From Deinandra increscens subsp. villosa (Eukaryota > Streptophyta > Magnoliopsida > Asterales > Asteraceae): DNA of 64,000 nt. A model generated the notes under the pieces. It saw only the letters and a list, made by a program, of their open reading frames with translations, made no database searches and was not told the DNA's origin. Both the position numbers and the translations under genes were made by a program. Positions 20,193-32,596 of this stretch are shown in pieces. The stretch's first letter is position 1, and every line of letters begins with the position of its first letter. The stretch lies in NCBI GenBank assembly GCA_039602395.1, contig JBCNJP010000017.1, positions 7,123,238 to 7,187,237 of the forward strand. The letters run 5' to 3'.

Positions 20193-20596
20193 ATCATATG
20201 AATAAAATTTACCTTAACAGATTAAGCAAGCGACAATATATTTTACAAAACATATTTGTATTTTTTTCTTTCTAAATCAGTGATTTGTGAGTCTAAGACA
20301 TAGTAATATCTTTCATTTATAAAAACTTAAAAATGGACAGACTATTTCTAATACCGAACGGATTTATGTGAATAGAACTTCGTGATAATACATAATCATA
20401 TGAATAAAATTTACCTTAGCAGATTAAGCAAGTGACAATATATTTTACAAAACATATTCGTATTTTTTTCTTTCTAAATCAGTGATTTGTGAGTCTAGGA
20501 CATAGTAATATCTTTCATTTATAAAAACTTAAAAATGGACAGACTGTTTCTAATACCAAACGGATTTATGTGAATAGAACTTCGTGATAATACATA
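20193..20596. repeat. Tandem duplication, 202-bp unit
   Basis: 20193-20394 and 20395-20596 are the same sequence with about half a dozen changes (for example TTAACAG/TTAGCAG, AAGCG/AAGTG). No coding potential. Confidence 0.85.
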
Positions 20597-20832
20597 CATA
20601 ATGTTATGCAAAAAATCATTTGTAATTATCAGTCGACATATGAAAACATACTTAGTATAGGCATAGAATCAAACTGGAGATATAAACACAAACAAAATAT
20701 CAAGTTAAATTACGTTAACAGATGAAGAAAATATTAGTACTCTCCCAAACCAAGTGTCTGTAGTGCCGTATAGAAATTTCTAGGACTAAAGAGAATATTA
20801 TCACTGCGAGCACAATTTTTTTAATTTCGTAC

Positions 20833-21091
20833 CTTCTTCTCTTGGAATGGTTCGTTTTGCTTCCCGCTGGAGCGCCTGTCTGTAGAAAAATGTGCATGCA
20901 AGGATGAAACCCAGATTGTTATTTTGTTCGTAACCAGTAAGTGCAGAAAGACGATGAAGAAATAATGTATTCCTGACGTTTTTCCGGTGAGAGGAATGTT
21001 GTGGATGCCTGATGGCTGTGTAGAGGGGAGTTATAGATGGAGACTTAAAGGGCGGTTTTTCAAGGCCGTTTTCGTTTGAGTTTCCCTCCAA
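20833..21091 (-). CDS. Possible first exon of an unidentified gene
   Basis: A Met-initiated frame at 21091 runs about 86 codons to a possible donor (AAG|GTACGA at 20832). The N-terminus MEGNSNENGLEKPPFKSPSI is polar and Pro/Ser-rich, followed by a basic stretch and a short hydrophobic patch (NNLGFILACTFF). I do not recognise the family and found no second exon to the left. Its upstream region is block A of the duplicated array, which begins only 27 bases before the ATG, so any native promoter is part of that array. Confidence 0.4.
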
Positions 21092-21118
21092 CCGTTAGTT
21101 TTCCCCCACCGTTTTTAG

Positions 21119-22397
21119 GACCAATCGGATTAAAACCCAATGTGTATATGGGCTTAAGAACAGTGCTAAAATTTATAGGGCCTGGGCCTGGCATTTTTGA
21201 AGATCTTGAGCGGGCCAATTAGAGACTCGGTTTTAGAACACTCGTTAAAAAACAATCCAACCCGTTATTTAATAAGTTAACACAATCTGTAGCAGACATA
21301 TGGCCACTATAATAGCAAGTCTCCGTATGATACTTTAGAAAAACAATTGATGTTCAAATTATATTATGATATTGTGTATTATATTTGTAGATAAGATGAT
21401 AAAATAAGAACTTAGAAAACAAATTAACAGTAACAGTGTTCTAATGTTTAATTTTTTATGATTAGTAGTCATAAGTCACTAATGTTTTTTTGTGTAAGTG
21501 ATTGATATTTATTGATTAGTTTTTATTAGTATTACTCTGGTTGAGATTAATCAACAAATTAGGGAAATTAGTATGGATTATTATTATGAGTGTTCTTATT
21601 GTTAGTATTAATATTGTTTGATGCCTGTTAAATATAACCCATCGGTACCATGTAAACCTGTTTGGATACATGGCCATGGACAAACATTAGGCTACCTTTT
21701 TGCAATGAGTTAGCAAACTGAGATATAAAGGGTATTCTAAATGAGTTATATAAGAATTACGTAGTAGACTCAAATGGCACCAAAAGACCGTGGTGGTTGT
21801 TATACAATGCTAATTCTAAATAGTTCTTCATTGTGCTAGAATATGCAATTTGTTTAACAGGGGCAGAAAGTTGAGTTTGTTAATATATTTTTCCCCGGAT
21901 AAGCAAATGATGACATTGTTCCGAACTAATTAGTTTGCATAATACGACCTATTTTTTTCCTTCCATGATTAACGGAAGCTGGGTTTGAACGGGTAGAACT
22001 GTGCAAGATGAGTCGGCATGTGTTTTGAATTTTTCCATGTCTAAATGTGATCAGCAACTGCTTGGACATTGGGAGGTGTATATTACTGTTGATTTGTGTC
22101 TTCTGTTCCAACCATTTATGTATATTTCAGTCGATTTGTCGCTTTCTCAAAGGTATGTGACAGTTGCTCAATTTTTTTCACCTATTTTGAAACTGTTTAC
22201 CTTAGACTTTAATGGATTATGAATTTTGTTAATTACTCAATTTCTAGATGTGAGAAACTGTTTAGTTAATATTTATTAGTATTAATTTGTGTCTTTGTGT
22301 TGTGAAATTGAATTTTTAACAACTAATTAGTTGACATTTTGGTGAGACCTGTTTAGTAACTTGTGCTTAGTAATTTGTGTGAGACCTGTGTTAATTA
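21119..22397 (+). repeat. Monomer 1, short form (A-B)
   Basis: A is 21119-22086 and B is 22087-22397. A contains no gene. B carries a CT-rich leader-like stretch ending CTCAAAG|GTATGTG, which looks like a 5' leader exon with its donor. Block C is absent; the A-B joint falls in the triplet TAC. The frame 22001-22222 spans the joint and is not a gene. Confidence 0.85.
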
Positions 22398-25300
22398 GAC
22401 CAATCGGATTAAAACCCAATGTGTATATGGGCTTAAGAACAGTGCTAAAATTTATAGGGCCTGGGCCTGGCATTTTTGAAGATCTTGAGCGGGCCAATTA
22501 GAGACTCGGTTTTAGAACACTCGTTAAAAAACAATCCAACCCGTTATTTAATAAGTTAACACAATCTGTAGCAGACATATGGCCACTATAATAGCAAGTC
22601 TCCGTATGATACTTTAGAAAAACAATTGATGTTCAAATTATATTATGATATTGTGTATTATATTTGTAGATAAGATGATAAAATAAGAACTTAGAAAACA
22701 AATTAACAGTAACAGTGTTCTAATGTTTAATTTTTTATGATTAGTAGTCATAAGTCACTAATGTTTTTTTGTGTAAGTGATTGATATTTATTGATTAGTT
22801 TTTATTAGTATTACTCTGGTTGAGATTAATCAACAAATTAGGGAAATTAGTATGGATTATTATTATGAGTGTTCTTATTGTTAGTATTAATATTGTTTGA
22901 TGCCTGTTAAATATAACCCATCGGTACCATGTAAACCTGTTTGGATACATGGCCATGGACAAACATTAGGCTACCTTTTTGCAATGAGTTAGCAAACTGA
23001 GATATAAAGGGTATTCTAAATGAGTTATATAAGAATTACGTAGTAGACTCAAATGGCACCAAAAGACCGTGGTGGTTGTTATACAATGCTAATTCTAAAT
23101 AGTTCTTCATTGTGCTAGAATATGCAATTTGTTTAACAGGGGCAGAAAGTTGAGTTTGTTAATATATTTTTCCCCGGATAAGCAAATGATGACATTGTTC
23201 CGAACTAATTAGTTTGCATAATACGACCTATTTTTTTCCTTCCATGATTAACGGAAGCTGGGTTTGAACGGGTAGAACTGTGCAAGATGAGTCGGCATGT
23301 GTTTTGAATTTTTCCATGTCTAAATGTGATCAGCAACTGCTTGGACATTGGGAGGTGTATATTACACAGATATCCGGGTTACTGGTGTCTTATTTGTTTC
23401 ATGACATATAATATGTGAGAATTATCATGGGTAAATGTAAAAGTTACCAGTTTAATAGATCTTTACATATATGTTTTATGTTTTATATAATTCAAATTGA
23501 TTTCAGATTAAAATTCTAAAATTATCTAATTGTAGTTTCTTTTTAACCATACCAACAAAGTACTTGTTGTGGTAATTTCTAAATCGTGAAACTGAACTAT
23601 CTGAAAAGGATAGCGCTCAAACCCTCCATGATCCCCAGAAACCTTTTTAACCACTACATACCCCTGAAGCACAACCATATGAGGGCTCTCCTTTAGAATC
23701 CTGAACTCAGGCTGATTTATCAGTACGGTAAAGTTCTTCAACAAATACACACCACTTTCCTTGAGCTTATCAACAAAATAATGAGCAATGTTGCTCCGAG
23801 CAGTAGCATGGATAGAATCCCCCTATAAAACACAACATTTTTGTCAACACGATCTATAGGTAAGACAATACTAAAAATATTAAACATAAACACCCAAAAG
23901 AGAAACAAATCTACTTACATTCTTATCAGAGAAGATGTAATTGATGTTGAATATATCGGCCATTCACATTGTTGCAATCCCATGCACGACAAACCATGAC
24001 ATAACAGACATGGAGGAGCCTATATGGAGTTGATCAAAACATAACCCATCATTCATACATGTTTCTCGAACCCCATCCACCACAGCCTTCGACATCTTTG
24101 CACAGTTTTTGTCTGTCTGTGGTCCTTGATTTCAAACAGGTATGTCATTCCACTCAGTTGGTATTACAGAGAAACGAAACCCAGTATATATGGATTACAC
24201 AATCAATCGACTCCTATTACTTCATTAAAGCAACTATATGTAACGCATAAAATAAAAGCTAAACTGTTAAGAGCAACATCAATAACTAAATAAATGAATG
24301 AGAATTAAAGCATATGAAGCTTTCATGTAGTACTAATTGTGGAGTGAGACATGCTTTAACATGCCTAACTCATTTACTTTATGGTCATGTTTATAAACTT
24401 TGTTACCTTTGATGTATGTTTTTTTCTTTATGTTTTAACTAAGATTACTAAGGATTCCTACTGATGTCAATTCATGTTATTGTTTTACCTATTTAAGTTG
24501 ACTTAAATTGACGAACATACCCTTTACTATATTAATCTTGAACACATATATAAGGAAGCCCTATAACCTAAAGTAAGCATCAAGTACCCTTAACTTGCAT
24601 TCACAGAAATCTATACCACATAATATAGGATGTGGTAGAACCTACATAAAACCACATTTGTACAATTAAAAAACAGACATTTTCAAGCATGCACGAAATT
24701 TAAGAAATGGGTGAAAGCGAGGTATATGTGTCACATTACTTTTACATACATAAATCACTTTGTTAACATGTCGTTATGTTTACTTTCATAATTACACTCA
24801 AACTTTAAGTGTCACCCAAAACTCATAAACCGTGTTAAATGATTATGTAAAATGTATTCTTTATGAACCTTTTTTTCCGTCTCAAATAAAGAGAAGGCCA
24901 TTAACAAAATAGCCTTTAATCGAAATTAAAGCCGACCTTAATGGAGCGCCTCTAACCACAACTTATGTTTATAGTTTTGAGTTGTGGGTGGGTCATTTTG
25001 TTATATTGGGTGTACAAAAGTAATAATCCGACATGAAACCGTTAATTTTTAACAAATTAAGATCCACCATGATTAAAATTAACCCAGCTTCTAGCGAAAC
25101 TCTATTTTGTTTAATATTAATAACGACAAACACTTAACATACACGTAGCACCAAATTTATTTCATAACAATAATCGTTTAAATAATCGTTGAAATCATTA
25201 ATACAGCTCAATTGAAACTGTATTTTGTTTAATATTAATAACTGTAATGTAATGTAAAACAATCAACATACACGTACCATGAAATTTTTCTGATAACAAT

Positions 25301-26181
25301 GTCATCCAAATCCACTTTTAATATTTACAAACCTTATAAGTTGTCAAAGATTCCTTGAATTCACTTTTTAATATTTACAAACCTTATTTTCAATTAATTA
25401 TTTCCTTAAAAACAAACCTTTTTGTTTCCGTAAAAACAAACATTATTTTCAAAAAATTAATTATAAGGTATCTTTGAATTCATTTTTTATTATTTTCAAT
25501 CCTTAATTTGAGTTAGCAGTGTTTTTTATTGTTTATTCTTTAACTTTTTTTTAATGCCTTTTGTTTTAAGCGACATTTATTAAGCCCTAAAGCCTCGCAC
25601 ATACGCATTCAAACAATCTAACACCCCAAATCCCGACCCTAATACTCATTCTCTCGGGTCTTAGCCGCTCACCCCGTCACTCCCCCTGATTGATGATTCG
25701 GCTATTCCCGATGTCCGGCGAGGGGCGACCGCCTAAGCCACTGGTTCTCACTGTTCGACGACTACTGCTCAGTGCTCTATAGTCTATTTCTATGTTTCTC
25801 CTCTCAGTCTCAGACTCTCACTCACTCTGTAGATTTATGTTCAATCGGTTCTTAAGACTCAATCCTCTACTGTTGATTTGTGTCTTCTGTTCCAACCATT
25901 TATGTATATTTCAGTCGATTTGTCGCTTTCTCAAAGGTATGTGACAATTGCTCAATTTTTTTCACCTATTTTGAAACTGTTTACCTTAGACTTTAATGGA
26001 TTATGAATTTTGTTAATTACTCAATTTCTAGATGTGAGAAACTGTTTAGTTAATATTTATTAGTATTAATTTGTGTCTTTGTGTTGTGAAATTGAATTTT
26101 TAACAACTAATTAGTTGACATTTTGGTGAGACCTGTTTAGTAACTTGTGCTTAGTAATTTGTGTGAGACCTGTGTTAATTA
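22398..26181 (+). repeat. Monomer 2, long form (A-C-B)
   Basis: A is 22398-23365, C is 23366-25870 and B is 25871-26181. C carries RPA70-like exons on the minus strand at its left and a leader-like GC-richer segment (about 25560-25870) at its right that continues smoothly into B. Its B differs from that of monomer 1 (GTGACAATTG against GTGACAGTTG). Between about 24250 and 25550 C is AT-rich with no gene seen. Confidence 0.85.
23526..24010 (-). pseudogene. RPA70-like OB-fold exons, copy 1
   Basis: Replication protein A subunit 1 relatives bind single-stranded DNA; many plant Helitrons carry RPA-like genes. Two adjoining exons are visible on the minus strand. The first (down to 23919) ends INYIFSDKN at a GTAAGT donor. 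The second (acceptor TATAG, 23822 down) reads GDSIHATARSNIAHYF, then VYLLKNFTV, PEFRILKESPHMV and FERYPFQIVQFHDLEIT, the pattern of the first RPA70 DNA-binding domain. Just after LEIT the frame slips: the expected NKYFVGM is found in a neighbouring frame, and the open frame ends at 23526. A stop also lies upstream of the first exon. It is a fragment, identical to copy 2. Confidence 0.75.
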
Positions 26182-27460
26182 GACCAATCGGATTAAAACC
26201 CAATGTGTATATGGGCTTAAGAACAGTGCTAAAATTTATAGGGCCTGGGCCTGGCATTTTTGAAGATCTTGAGCGGGCCAATTAGAGACTCGGTTTTAGA
26301 ACACTCGTTAAAAAACAATCCAACCCGTTATTTAATAAGTTAACACAATCTGTAGCAGACATATGGCCACTATAATAGCAAGTCTCCGTATGATACTTTA
26401 GAAAAACAATTGATGTTCAAATTATATTATGATATTGTGTATTATATTTGTAGATAAGATGATAAAATAAGAACTTAGAAAACAAATTAACAGTAACAGT
26501 GTTCTAATGTTTAATTTTTTATGATTAGTAGTCATAAGTCACTAATGTTTTTTTGTGTAAGTGATTGATATTTATTGATTAGTTTTTATTAGTATTACTC
26601 TGGTTGAGATTAATCAACAAATTAGGGAAATTAGTATGGATTATTATTATGAGTGTTCTTATTGTTAGTATTAATATTGTTTGATGCCTGTTAAATATAA
26701 CCCATCGGTACCATGTAAACCTGTTTGGATACATGGCCATGGACAAACATTAGGCTACCTTTTTGCAATGAGTTAGCAAACTGAGATATAAAGGGTATTC
26801 TAAATGAGTTATATAAGAATTACGTAGTAGACTCAAATGGCACCAAAAGACCGTGGTGGTTGTTATACAATGCTAATTCTAAATAGTTCTTCATTGTGCT
26901 AGAATATGCAATTTGTTTAACAGGGGCAGAAAGTTGAGTTTGTTAATATATTTTTCCCCGGATAAGCAAATGATGACATTGTTCCGAACTAATTAGTTTG
27001 CATAATACGACCTATTTTTTTCCTTCCATGATTAACGGAAGCTGGGTTTGAACGGGTAGAACTGTGCAAGATGAGTCGGCATGTGTTTTGAATTTTTCCA
27101 TGTCTAAATGTGATCAGCAACTGCTTGGACATTGGGAGGTGTATATTACTGTTGATTTGTGTCTTCTGTTCCAACCATTTATGTATATTTCAGTCGATTT
27201 GTCGCTTTCTCAAAGGTATGTGACAGTTGCTCAATTTTTTTCACCTATTTTGAAACTGTTTACCTTAGACTTTAATGGATTATGAATTTTGTTAATTACT
27301 CAATTTCTAGATGTGAGAAACTGTTTAGTTAATATTTATTAGTATTAATTTGTGTCTTTGTGTTGTGAAATTGAATTTTTAACAACTAATTAGTTGACAT
27401 TTTGGTGAGACCTGTTTAGTAACTTGTGCTTAGTAATTTGTGTGAGACCTGTGTTAATTA
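26182..27460 (+). repeat. Monomer 3, short form (A-B)
   Basis: A is 26182-27149 and B is 27150-27460. Identical in layout to monomer 1, including the GACAGTTG variant in B. Confidence 0.85.
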
Positions 27461-30400
27461 GACCAATCGGATTAAAACCCAATGTGTATATGGGCTTAAG
27501 AACAGTGCTAAAATTTATAGGGCCTGGGCCTGGCATTTTTGAAGATCTTGAGCGGGCCAATTAGAGACTCGGTTTTAGAACACTCGTTAAAAAACAATCC
27601 AACCCGTTATTTAATAAGTTAACACAATCTGTAGCAGACATATGGCCACTATAATAGCAAGTCTCCGTATGATACTTTAGAAAAACAATTGATGTTCAAA
27701 TTATATTATGATATTGTGTATTATATTTGTAGATAAGATGATAAAATAAGAACTTAGAAAACAAATTAACAGTAACAGTGTTCTAATGTTTAATTTTTTA
27801 TGATTAGTAGTCATAAGTCACTAATGTTTTTTTGTGTAAGTGATTGATATTTATTGATTAGTTTTTATTAGTATTACTCTGGTTGAGATTAATCAACAAA
27901 TTAGGGAAATTAGTATGGATTATTATTATGAGTGTTCTTATTGTTAGTATTAATATTGTTTGATGCCTGTTAAATATAACCCATCGGTACCATGTAAACC
28001 TGTTTGGATACATGGCCATGGACAAACATTAGGCTACCTTTTTGCAATGAGTTAGCAAACTGAGATATAAAGGGTATTCTAAATGAGTTATATAAGAATT
28101 ACGTAGTAGACTCAAATGGCACCAAAAGACCGTGGTGGTTGTTATACAATGCTAATTCTAAATAGTTCTTCATTGTGCTAGAATATGCAATTTGTTTAAC
28201 AGGGGCAGAAAGTTGAGTTTGTTAATATATTTTTCCCCGGATAAGCAAATGATGACATTGTTCCGAACTAATTAGTTTGCATAATACGACCTATTTTTTT
28301 CCTTCCATGATTAACGGAAGCTGGGTTTGAACGGGTAGAACTGTGCAAGATGAGTCGGCATGTGTTTTGAATTTTTCCATGTCTAAATGTGATCAGCAAC
28401 TGCTTGGACATTGGGAGGTGTATATTACACAGATATCCGGGTTACTGGTGTCTTATTTGTTTCATGACATATAATATGTGAGAATTATCATGGGTAAATG
28501 TAAAAGTTACCAGTTTAATAGATCTTTACATATATGTTTTATGTTTTATATAATTCAAATTGATTTCAGATTAAAATTCTAAAATTATCTAATTGTAGTT
28601 TCTTTTTAACCATACCAACAAAGTACTTGTTGTGGTAATTTCTAAATCGTGAAACTGAACTATCTGAAAAGGATAGCGCTCAAACCCTCCATGATCCCCA
28701 GAAACCTTTTTAACCACTACATACCCCTGAAGCACAACCATATGAGGGCTCTCCTTTAGAATCCTGAACTCAGGCTGATTTATCAGTACGGTAAAGTTCT
28801 TCAACAAATACACACCACTTTCCTTGAGCTTATCAACAAAATAATGAGCAATGTTGCTCCGAGCAGTAGCATGGATAGAATCCCCCTATAAAACACAACA
28901 TTTTTGTCAACACGATCTATAGGTAAGACAATACTAAAAATATTAAACATAAACACCCAAAAGAGAAACAAATCTACTTACATTCTTATCAGAGAAGATG
29001 TAATTGATGTTGAATATATCGGCCATTCACATTGTTGCAATCCCATGCACGACAAACCATGACATAACAGACATGGAGGAGCCTATATGGAGTTGATCAA
29101 AACATAACCCATCATTCATACATGTTTCTCGAACCCCATCCACCACAGCCTTCGACATCTTTGCACAGTTTTTGTCTGTCTGTGGTCCTTGATTTCAAAC
29201 AGGTATGTCATTCCACTCAGTTGGTATTACAGAGAAACGAAACCCAGTATATATGGATTACACAATCAATCGACTCCTATTACTTCATTAAAGCAACTAT
29301 ATGTAACGCATAAAATAAAAGCTAAACTGTTAAGAGCAACATCAATAACTAAATAAATGAATGAGAATTAAAGCATATGAAGCTTTCATGTAGTACTAAT
29401 TGTGGAGTGAGACATGCTTTAACATGCCTAACTCATTTACTTTATGGTCATGTTTATAAACTTTGTTACCTTTGATGTATGTTTTTTTCTTTATGTTTTA
29501 ACTAAGATTACTAAGGATTCCTACTGATGTCAATTCATGTTATTGTTTTACCTATTTAAGTTGACTTAAATTGACGAACATACCCTTTACTATATTAATC
29601 TTGAACACATATATAAGGAAGCCCTATAACCTAAAGTAAGCATCAAGTACCCTTAACTTGCATTCACAGAAATCTATACCACATAATATAGGATGTGGTA
29701 GAACCTACATAAAACCACATTTGTACAATTAAAAAACAGACATTTTCAAGCATGCACGAAATTTAAGAAATGGGTGAAAGCGAGGTATATGTGTCACATT
29801 ACTTTTACATACATAAATCACTTTGTTAACATGTCGTTATGTTTACTTTCATAATTACACTCAAACTTTAAGTGTCACCCAAAACTCATAAACCGTGTTA
29901 AATGATTATGTAAAATGTATTCTTTATGAACCTTTTTTTCCGTCTCAAATAAAGAGAAGGCCATTAACAAAATAGCCTTTAATCGAAATTAAAGCCGACC
30001 TTAATGGAGCGCCTCTAACCACAACTTATGTTTATAGTTTTGAGTTGTGGGTGGGTCATTTTGTTATATTGGGTGTACAAAAGTAATAATCCGACATGAA
30101 ACCGTTAATTTTTAACAAATTAAGATCCACCATGATTAAAATTAACCCAGCTTCTAGCGAAACTCTATTTTGTTTAATATTAATAACGACAAACACTTAA
30201 CATACACGTAGCACCAAATTTATTTCATAACAATAATCGTTTAAATAATCGTTGAAATCATTAATACAGCTCAATTGAAACTGTATTTTGTTTAATATTA
30301 ATAACTGTAATGTAATGTAAAACAATCAACATACACGTACCATGAAATTTTTCTGATAACAATGTCATCCAAATCCACTTTTAATATTTACAAACCTTAT

Positions 30401-31244
30401 AAGTTGTCAAAGATTCCTTGAATTCACTTTTTAATATTTACAAACCTTATTTTCAATTAATTATTTCCTTAAAAACAAACCTTTTTGTTTCCGTAAAAAC
30501 AAACATTATTTTCAAAAAATTAATTATAAGGTATCTTTGAATTCATTTTTTATTATTTTCAATCCTTAATTTGAGTTAGCAGTGTTTTTTATTGTTTATT
30601 CTTTAACTTTTTTTTAATGCCTTTTGTTTTAAGCGACATTTATTAAGCCCTAAAGCCTCGCACATACGCATTCAAACAATCTAACACCCCAAATCCCGAC
30701 CCTAATACTCATTCTCTCGGGTCTTAGCCGCTCACCCCGTCACTCCCCCTGATTGATGATTCGGCTATTCCCGATGTCCGGCGAGGGGCGACCGCCTAAG
30801 CCACTGGTTCTCACTGTTCGACGACTACTGCTCAGTGCTCTATAGTCTATTTCTATGTTTCTCCTCTCAGTCTCAGACTCTCACTCACTCTGTAGATTTA
30901 TGTTCAATCGGTTCTTAAGACTCAATCCTCTACTGTTGATTTGTGTCTTCTGTTCCAACCATTTATGTATATTTCAGTCGATTTGTCGCTTTCTCAAAGG
31001 TATGTGACAATTGCTCAATTTTTTTCACCTATTTTGAAACTGTTTACCTTAGACTTTAATGGATTATGAATTTTGTTAATTACTCAATTTCTAGATGTGA
31101 GAAACTGTTTAGTTAATATTTATTAGTATTAATTTGTGTCTTTGTGTTGTGAAATTGAATTTTTAACAACTAATTAGTTGACATTTTGGTGAGACCTGTT
31201 TAGTAACTTGTGCTTAGTAATTTGTGTGAGACCTGTGTTAATTA
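27461..31244 (+). repeat. Monomer 4, long form (A-C-B)
   Basis: A is 27461-28428, C is 28429-30933 and B is 30934-31244. It matches monomer 2, including the GACAATTG variant. Its B runs directly into unique sequence (GATGATTTCTAGC), so this is the array's right edge. Confidence 0.85.
28589..29073 (-). pseudogene. RPA70-like OB-fold exons, copy 2
   Basis: The duplicate of 23526-24010 at an offset of 5063, with the same exon junctions, the same slip after the LEIT motif and the same translated sequence. Being part of the duplicated dimer, it has had no time to diverge. Confidence 0.75.
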
Positions 31245-31402
31245 GATGATTTCTAGCTAATAAGACTCGTGTTTAGTAACTGTTTAGTCCTTAGGTATTA
31301 CTTATTTAGTCATTAGGTGTTAATTTTGGTGAGATTTGTTTACTCATTAGATGTTAAATTTATTTAGTTCCATGTAAAATCAAGTTGTTGTAAAAGGAGA
31401 AA

Positions 31403-31580
31403 CACTACAAAAAAAAATGGCATTTAGTGGCACATAATTTTAGTGGCATTTAGCTTTTGTGCCACTAATACAGGGTTTTTGTGGCATTTAACTTTTGTGC
31501 CACTGAAGTTAGGTTTTAGTGGAATTTTAAATGTGCCACACTACATACCACCACCTTTTATGGCTTTTAGTACATGCCAC
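31403..31580 (+). mobile_element. CACTA-like terminal region
   Basis: It begins CACTACAAAAAAAAATGGC and then repeats TTTAGTGGCA and TTTTGTGCCACTAA in both orientations, as in the ends of plant CACTA (En/Spm) elements with their subterminal repeats. The opposite TGTAGTG end was not found. The B-flanking stretch 31245-31402 has no gene. Confidence 0.5.
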
Positions 31581-31646
31581 TAAATCTAATTCCTAAAAAT
31601 TAACTCATCTGGCCAAAATCGCCAAAAATGAGATGGAATACCGCCA

Positions 31647-31649
<3 letters not shown>

Positions 31650-31692
<43 letters not shown>
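31650..31692. repeat. (TA)n microsatellite
   Basis: About 43 bases of uninterrupted TA dinucleotide, followed by a T run. The stretch up to 31889 is AT-rich with no gene. Confidence 0.95.
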
Positions 31693-31702
<10 letters not shown>

Positions 31703-31889
31703 TTCATTTCTTAATAAGTCGTTTTAAAGAAAATAGCTTTTAAATAAATACAAAGTAGAAATTTTTGATATAAAGGTTTGAAATAAAAATGGTGGTAAAA
31801 CGTATTAATATGTTTAAAAGGTTTCTACCGTAAGTTAAAAAGTTAAGGGGCTAATAATAATCTAAGGGTTAAGTGAAAGGGGTAAACTT

Positions 31890-32037
31890 AGTCGAAAATC
31901 CTTCAAACCCATCCTCAACTATTTTTATAACTTGCATAGCTAAAATCACGAATTAAAAGTTAAAAAAACAACAAACCTTTCTACAATATAATTTATCCTT
32001 TTCCTCTAAATCATAAAATACAATTTGATTATAAGGC
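31890..32037 (+). repeat. 148-bp dispersed repeat, copy 2
   Basis: The partner of 19899-20046, with a few substitutions. It lies about 650 bases right of the duplicated array. Confidence 0.8.
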
Positions 32038-32331
32038 TTTCTTGTATTATCATAATTGAAAATGATCTTAGATAAATGTATATTTATATATTTGACTATT
32101 AGCAAATGAAGCCAATCAACCTATGTGTCAAATGCCAATAATATCAAACTTGGGGTACTCATTTTGTTAATACATACATGGATGCTTTTTGCAAATTTGT
32201 AACCCGACCCGACCCAACCGGACGCAACCCGTATACATTTAAGAAAAAACGCGTGGAAAAGGACGTTTTGCGAATTCAATCAAATGACTGCGTTAGGGCA
32301 CACAAACGAAAACGACTCAGGCGAAGAAGAA

Positions 32332-32596
32332 ATGAGGAATTTGATCCATGGCCAGTATTTTTCCGGCGAGAGTTTAACAGGAACTTGCCGTTCCTCGTTG
32401 GTTTCGCCGTCACCGGCACCATAATCACCAAACTTTCTCTCGGTCTAACCGGTAATTGCTTTTAGATATCTCGAATAGTTTAGATTTGACATAAATTTCG
32501 GTTTATAATTCATATGTTCCATCTCTTAAACTGTTCGAATTGATTGCAGAGGAGGACGCCAAGAACTCTACTTTTGTTCAGAGGCACAAGAAGTAA
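32332..32596 (+). pseudogene. Mitochondrial ATP synthase small subunit 6-like gene, start frame broken
   Basis: Plant ATP synthase 6-kDa subunits are tiny inner-membrane proteins of the F0 sector. Exon 1 (to 32451) encodes FDPWPVFFRREFNRNLPFLV, a hydrophobic segment GFAVTGTIITKLSLGLT, then a GT-AG intron (32452-32549, 98 bp). Exon 2 (32550-32596) encodes EEDAKNSTFVQRHKK and a stop. That matches the whole family length. The usual start would be the ATG at 32332 (ATGAGGAAT), but one base is missing just after it, so the ATG is out of frame with FDPWP. The correct frame stays open back to an ATG at 32178, adding a strongly basic extension of about 54 residues that is probably untranslated leader. 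Either a young pseudogene, a sequencing error, or a protein with an unusual N-terminus. Confidence 0.75.

Larger units (their letters stand above)
21119..31244 (+). repeat. Direct duplication of a 5063-bp dimer
   Basis: Positions 21119-26181 and 26182-31244 are the same 5063 bases. Every landmark I compared is offset by exactly 5063, and open frames in the two halves translate identically. Each half has the order A-B-A-C-B, where A is 968 bp, B 311 bp and C 2505 bp. The array therefore consists of four monomers, short-long-short-long. Left flank: CCGTTTTTAG|GACCAATCGG. Right flank: GTTAATTA|GATGATTTC. The near identity implies a very recent event or an assembly error. Confidence 0.9.

Noticed and set aside
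22001..22222. 73-codon frame, duplicated at 27064-27285
   Set aside because: Spans the A-B deletion joint; duplication of the frame merely reflects the 5063-bp repeat.
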